24,415 bases of DNA from contig NZ_CBFHHE010000029.1 of the NCBI RefSeq assembly GCF_965655635.1, positions 1-24,415 of the forward strand. The letters run 5' to 3'. Below the pieces are notes generated by a model. It was given only the letters and a program-made list of their open reading frames with translations. It had not been told where the DNA came from and did no database searches. The DNA is from Nereida sp965655635. GTDB lineage: Bacteria; Pseudomonadota; Alphaproteobacteria; Rhodobacterales; Rhodobacteraceae. Positions 21,990-24,415 of this stretch are shown here, in pieces (position 1 is the stretch's first letter; the number at the start of each line of letters is the position of its first letter). Position numbers and translations under genes: made by a program.

Positions 21990-22517
21990 ATGAAAGGCAG
22001 CCGTCCCGAGCAAGCTGTGCTCACCAAAGATACAGAAATGTCCAAAACCGAAAGTACCCGCGCGGTAATCGAAGGCATGGTCGATGGATTAAACGATCAC
22101 CGCATCGTTGATATCGGCGAGTTTTTCTCGGAAGGGTTCCGTTGGATGGGCAATACCGGCTGTGGCACCAAAGAAGGCCTGCGCGCGTTTCAGGACAACT
22201 GGCAAAAACCTTTTCAAGCGGCGTTTTCAGATAAGGTCTGCATTGATGAAGCGCGGCTTTACATGGGGGAATGGGCCTCGGCCTTTGGCCGTCAGGAGGC
22301 CACGCATTCTGGCAAATTTATGGGTGTTGAGCCGACGGGCAAACGCATTGAAATCCGCTATATGGATTTCTGGAAAGTGGTCGATGGTAAGATCGTCGAC
22401 AACTACGTGATGGTCGATTTTCCACACGTGCTTAGCCAGCTTGGTGTTGATGTGTTTGGTGGTGAAGGCTGGGAGGCTTTTGATCGCGGCGAGAAAACTC
22501 CTCCGTCACCTGCCTGA
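21990..22517 (+). CDS. SnoaL-like / NTF2-fold ester cyclase family protein
   Basis: A 175-residue single-domain protein of the SnoaL-like (polyketide/ester cyclase, NTF2 fold) family, catalytic role unknown. AAAAGGAG 6 bases before the ATG at 21990 decides this start over an in-frame ATG at 21960. The C-terminal half, EPTGKRIEIRYMDFWKVVDG and then FPHVLSQLGVDVF, closely parallels the second domain of the divergent neighbour (APTGRMIEMRVMDFYRLEG, then VIHIALQMGVDLF), so the two are probably related by duplication. It shares the 97-base promoter spacer with that gene. It ends 21 bases from the convergent small membrane protein gene. Confidence 0.82.
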   Translation: MKGSRPEQAVLTKDTEMSKTESTRAVIEGMVDGLNDHRIVDIGEFFSEGFRWMGNTGCGTKEGLRAFQDNWQKPFQAAFSDKVCIDEARLYMGEWASAFGRQEATHSGKFMGVEPTGKRIEIRYMDFWKVVDGKIVDNYVMVDFPHVLSQLGVDVFGGEGWEAFDRGEKTPPSPA

Positions 22518-22538
22518 GTGATACGAAGTGGTGGGTGC

Positions 22539-22775
22539 TCAGCCGAGGATGACGCCCATCACAACCATCATGAGGCCAATTGCCGAGACCAGAAAAGACC
22601 CCAAGTTCAGCGGCATAAGCGCGCCGAGCCTTGCTTTCAAAGCTTCGTCTTCCAGTTGCTCTTTTTGAGCGGCGCGAACTCTGGCGATAAACATGACAAT
22701 GCCAATGATCCCCAACGCAGTTAATACTGCGCCGGCAAAGATCACCATTTCGAAAATTGTAGAGCTTTGTTCCAT
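22539..22775 (-). CDS. Small two-helix membrane protein, function unknown
   Basis: A 78-residue protein I do not recognise. It has two hydrophobic helices (about 9-31 and 54-77) joined by a short charged, helical loop (ARVRAAQKEQLEDEALKARL). The open frame extends 12 codons upstream to 22811, but that extension is less plausible as protein, and MEQSSTIFEMVIFAG is a natural inner-membrane start. No strong ribosome site is visible for either. It is divergent from gapR, so the two may share the short region 22776-22865 for their promoters. Confidence 0.65.
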   Translation of the reverse strand: MEQSSTIFEMVIFAGAVLTALGIIGIVMFIARVRAAQKEQLEDEALKARLGALMPLNLGSFLVSAIGLMMVVMGVILG

Positions 22776-22865
22776 GGCAGATGCGCTAAAGCAGATTGCG
22801 CGCCCACGCAAGCGCGGCTAGGTGTGGTCGGGATAATTCAGGAAGTAAAAATCAGGAGACGCGCG

Positions 22866-23147
22866 ATGAGTGACTTTAACTCAAATGTTGTGGAAATGGA
22901 TACCAAACCCGATAGCTACCGCGTCACGGCTGACGAATTGCGCGCTTTTGTTGAGCGGATCGAACGTTTGGATGCAGAGAAAAAAGACATTGCAGAGCAA
23001 CAAAAAGAAGTGATGGCCGAGGCAAAAGGCCGTGGCTATGACACCAAAGTGCTTCGCAAGATCATCGCGCTGCGCAAGCGTGAGGCTGATGACGTTGCCG
23101 AGGAAGAAGCAGTTCTCGAAATGTATAAAGAAGCGCTGGGTATGTAA
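22866..23147 (+). CDS. gapR: GapR family (DUF2312) nucleoid-associated protein
   Basis: A 93-residue, strongly charged, helical protein of DUF2312, the family of Caulobacter GapR. GapR binds AT-rich overtwisted DNA ahead of replication and transcription and stimulates type II topoisomerases. It shows YRVTADELRAFVERIERLD, then AEAKGRGYDTKVLRKIIALR and KREADDVAEEEAVLEMYKEA, a nearly textbook match. AGGAG 7 bases before the ATG at 22866 fixes the start; the open frame upstream to 22767 is spurious. A strong hairpin terminator follows 23 bases after the stop. Confidence 0.94.
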   Translation: MSDFNSNVVEMDTKPDSYRVTADELRAFVERIERLDAEKKDIAEQQKEVMAEAKGRGYDTKVLRKIIALRKREADDVAEEEAVLEMYKEALGM

Positions 23148-23170
23148 GCGCTGTCTTTAAGTGACATGCG

Positions 23171-23204
23171 AAAAAGCCCCGCAGTTCCAACGCGGGGCTT
23201 TTTT
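23171..23204. terminator. Bidirectional intrinsic terminator after gapR
   Basis: AAAAAGCCCCGC (23171-23182) and GCGGGGCTTTTTT (23192-23204) form a 12-bp stem with a 9-base loop and T-runs on both strands. It serves gapR on the plus strand and the convergent split gene on the minus strand. Confidence 0.93.
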
Positions 23205-23226
23205 GTGTCTGCTTAGCGTTTGATGC

Positions 23227-24108
23227 CTAAGGGGCGATAAAATCAATACCCTGCATCTGCTCAATCACATTGATATCTGCCTCATATGCATCCGTCAGAT
23301 GCTGGACGTAAGCTTCGTTCCAATGGGCAAGCTCGATGGGTTGCTCAATATCTATCATGTCGGTACGGGCGTATTTGTCTAGAAATGCAACCATGTTGCG
23401 GCGTAGGTGGGCTTCGCTTTTGGGTGGGTTATCGGCAATAAATGCACGGAAACGCCGCGTGCCTTCCCATAGCATGATTTTGGACAGCATATAATCCGCC
23501 TCGACCAGCGGATCATGGGGTTCAAGCCCCCCCATTTTGCGCATGATTTCGCCCCAAAGAAGCGGGCTTTCCTAATTGCTCCAAACGGTAATTTTTGCAT
23601 TGGGTAGTACCGCTTGGACACGCGCAATCATGTCAGACCAGCGGATAGACGCGGGATCAATTCCGCCCAAAAGGCTGCCGCGCTGTTCGAGCTCTAGCTT
23701 GCCTAACATATCCGCGATCAAAGTAGCGGGGTTACGAATGCCCAAGAATATTTCGATCTGATCTTGGGGGAGTAGGCTGCGCAGACCGGAGAGTTTGAAT
23801 TCGAGCTGTGAGTACAGCTGACCGCCATCAAAAATACGTGCGGGAACACAGATAAAACTTTCATGGCTGAGAATGATCCGGTCAACGTCATCTTCCTCGA
23901 CAATCGCATCGAGCAGCACTTCGCGCGCATCAGGGGCAGGGGTGGCGCCGTTTAGACTCTGAATCGTTTCCCGAAGAAGCCGGCGATAGCGCCCAGGCCC
24001 CGGCACAGCGGTTCCGACATCGGACAGAATCTCTTTGTTCATCAACAAGCATTTCAGCAACCTATCCTCAACGGTGCAGTGCGCCCCTATGTGTAGTGCG
24101 ATTTGCAT
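23227..24108 (-). pseudogene. Sulfotransferase-like protein gene split by one in-frame TAG
   Basis: Two minus-strand open frames, 24108-23572 (178 residues) and 23544-23227, are in the same frame. Translating through the TAG at 23574-23572 gives one continuous 293-position protein: NAKITVWSN, stop, ESPLLWGEIMRKMGGL. The N-terminus LHIGAHCT resembles the degenerate P-loop start of Roseobacter sulfotransferase-like proteins, and the C-terminus ends MQGIDFIAP. One base change (for example GAG or AAG to TAG at codon 179) explains the split. AAGGA lies before the ATG. Alternatives are a sequencing error or readthrough. Catalytic function is not assigned; family membership is by resemblance only. 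Confidence 0.75.
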
Positions 24109-24222
24109 GATTTATTCCTTATCTTCTGGCGCTTAGGTGCTTTTGCCTCTTGGTTTTCAGGCAGTTTTTCTGTGAAAATCAATAAAGTTTGATTGGGACG
24201 TAAAAATGGCACGATTGGCCCC

Positions 24223-24250
24223 TTGTCATGGCAGAATCTTTTGGCTAAAC
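24223..24250 (+). promoter_or_regulatory. Likely promoter of tRNA-Thr
   Basis: TTGTCA (24223-24228) and CTAAAC (24245-24250) are spaced by 16 bases, the -10 box lying 11 bases before the mature tRNA. The -35 preceded by C (CTTGTC) fits alphaproteobacterial sigma-70 promoters; the -10 is weak. Confidence 0.4.
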
Positions 24251-24261
24251 GCTTCCGCAGT

Positions 24262-24337
24262 GCCCCTATAGCTCAGCTGGTAGAGCAACTGATTTGTAAT
24301 CAGTAGGTCCGCGGTTCGAGTCCGTGTGGGGGCACCA
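24262..24337 (+). tRNA. tRNA-Thr (anticodon TGT)
   Basis: A 76-base cloverleaf with encoded CCA. The acceptor arms GCCCCTA and TGGGGGC pair with one G-T wobble. The D arm is GCTCAGCTGGTAGAGC. The anticodon stem ACTGA/TCAGT surrounds the loop TTTGTAA with anticodon TGT at 24295-24297. The T arm has CGCGG, TTCGAGT and CCGTG. Discriminator A is followed by CCA at 24335-24337. The UGU anticodon reads ACA and other ACN threonine codons. Confidence 0.96.
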
Positions 24338-24372
24338 CTACTCTCAGATAACTTGTTGAAGTTCCTTCGATT

Positions 24373-24395
24373 TAATTCATCGGAGTAATTCATCG
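24373..24395. repeat. Short direct repeat downstream of tRNA-Thr
   Basis: TAATTCATCG occurs at 24373-24382 and 24386-24395 with 3 bases between, about 35 bases past the tRNA end. It might be chance or a small duplication; the window ends too soon to tell. Confidence 0.5.
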
Positions 24396-24415
24396 TGTCA
24401 CACATTCAGTACACA

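Noticed and set aside
23572..23574. TAG as a pyrrolysine codon
   Set aside because: No pyl genes are visible, and the protein is not of a family known to use pyrrolysine; a nonsense mutation is simpler.
1..24415. CRISPR arrays, insertion sequences, prophage
   Set aside because: No regularly spaced repeats, transposase or phage-like genes were found on either strand.

Overview
The window reads as a chromosomal segment of an alphaproteobacterium of the Rhodobacterales, most likely the marine Roseobacter lineage. The clpP-clpX pair, the order NDUFA12-like / MlaD / DUF2155 / Aat / AccC / AccB, a ScfR-type XRE regulator, a GapR (DUF2312) gene and moderate GC all fit this. The assignment rests on recognising protein families by eye, not on a search. 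No insertion sequence, phage gene or CRISPR array is visible, and no gene-free stretch exceeds about 230 bases.

Layout. (1) 152-3943, plus strand: ClpP, ClpX, a RidA-family protein, the NDUFA12-like complex I subunit, MlaD and a DUF2155 secreted protein. (2) 3907-6525, minus strand: accB-accC (biotin carrier and biotin carboxylase of acetyl-CoA carboxylase) followed by aat, whose end overlaps the DUF2155 gene tail to tail. (3) 6675-14012, minus strand: a five-gene HAAT/Liv-type ABC importer (Tat-exported binding protein, two permeases, two ATPases) followed by acs, acetyl-CoA synthetase. (4) 14238-20370, plus strand, divergent from the importer: a ScfR-like regulator, a CheY-like single-domain response regulator, a two-helix membrane protein, an 885-residue hybrid of SLC5 transporter and histidine kinase, and a FliM-like SpoA-domain protein. 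(5) 20455-24108: a DUF442/TIGR01244 protein, a disrupted tandem SnoaL-like gene facing an intact divergent relative, a small membrane protein, GapR, and a gene split by one in-frame amber stop. (6) tRNA-Thr(UGU) at the right edge.

The most interesting part is the combined region 3 plus 4. It brings together Acs, a substrate importer, a short-chain acyl-type regulator and a transporter-like sensor kinase. The kinase resembles the CrbS/MxtR sensors that control acs in gammaproteobacteria. Here the partner response regulator has no DNA-binding domain, and the operon ends with a FliM-like protein, the class of protein that CheY-P binds in the flagellar switch. I infer a carboxylate-sensing and uptake module whose phosphorelay output may be protein-protein rather than direct transcription. 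The component families are known; the proposed circuit is inference.

Broken genes cluster at the right end: an N-terminal frameshift/deletion in the tandem SnoaL-like gene and a lone TAG in the sulfotransferase-like gene.
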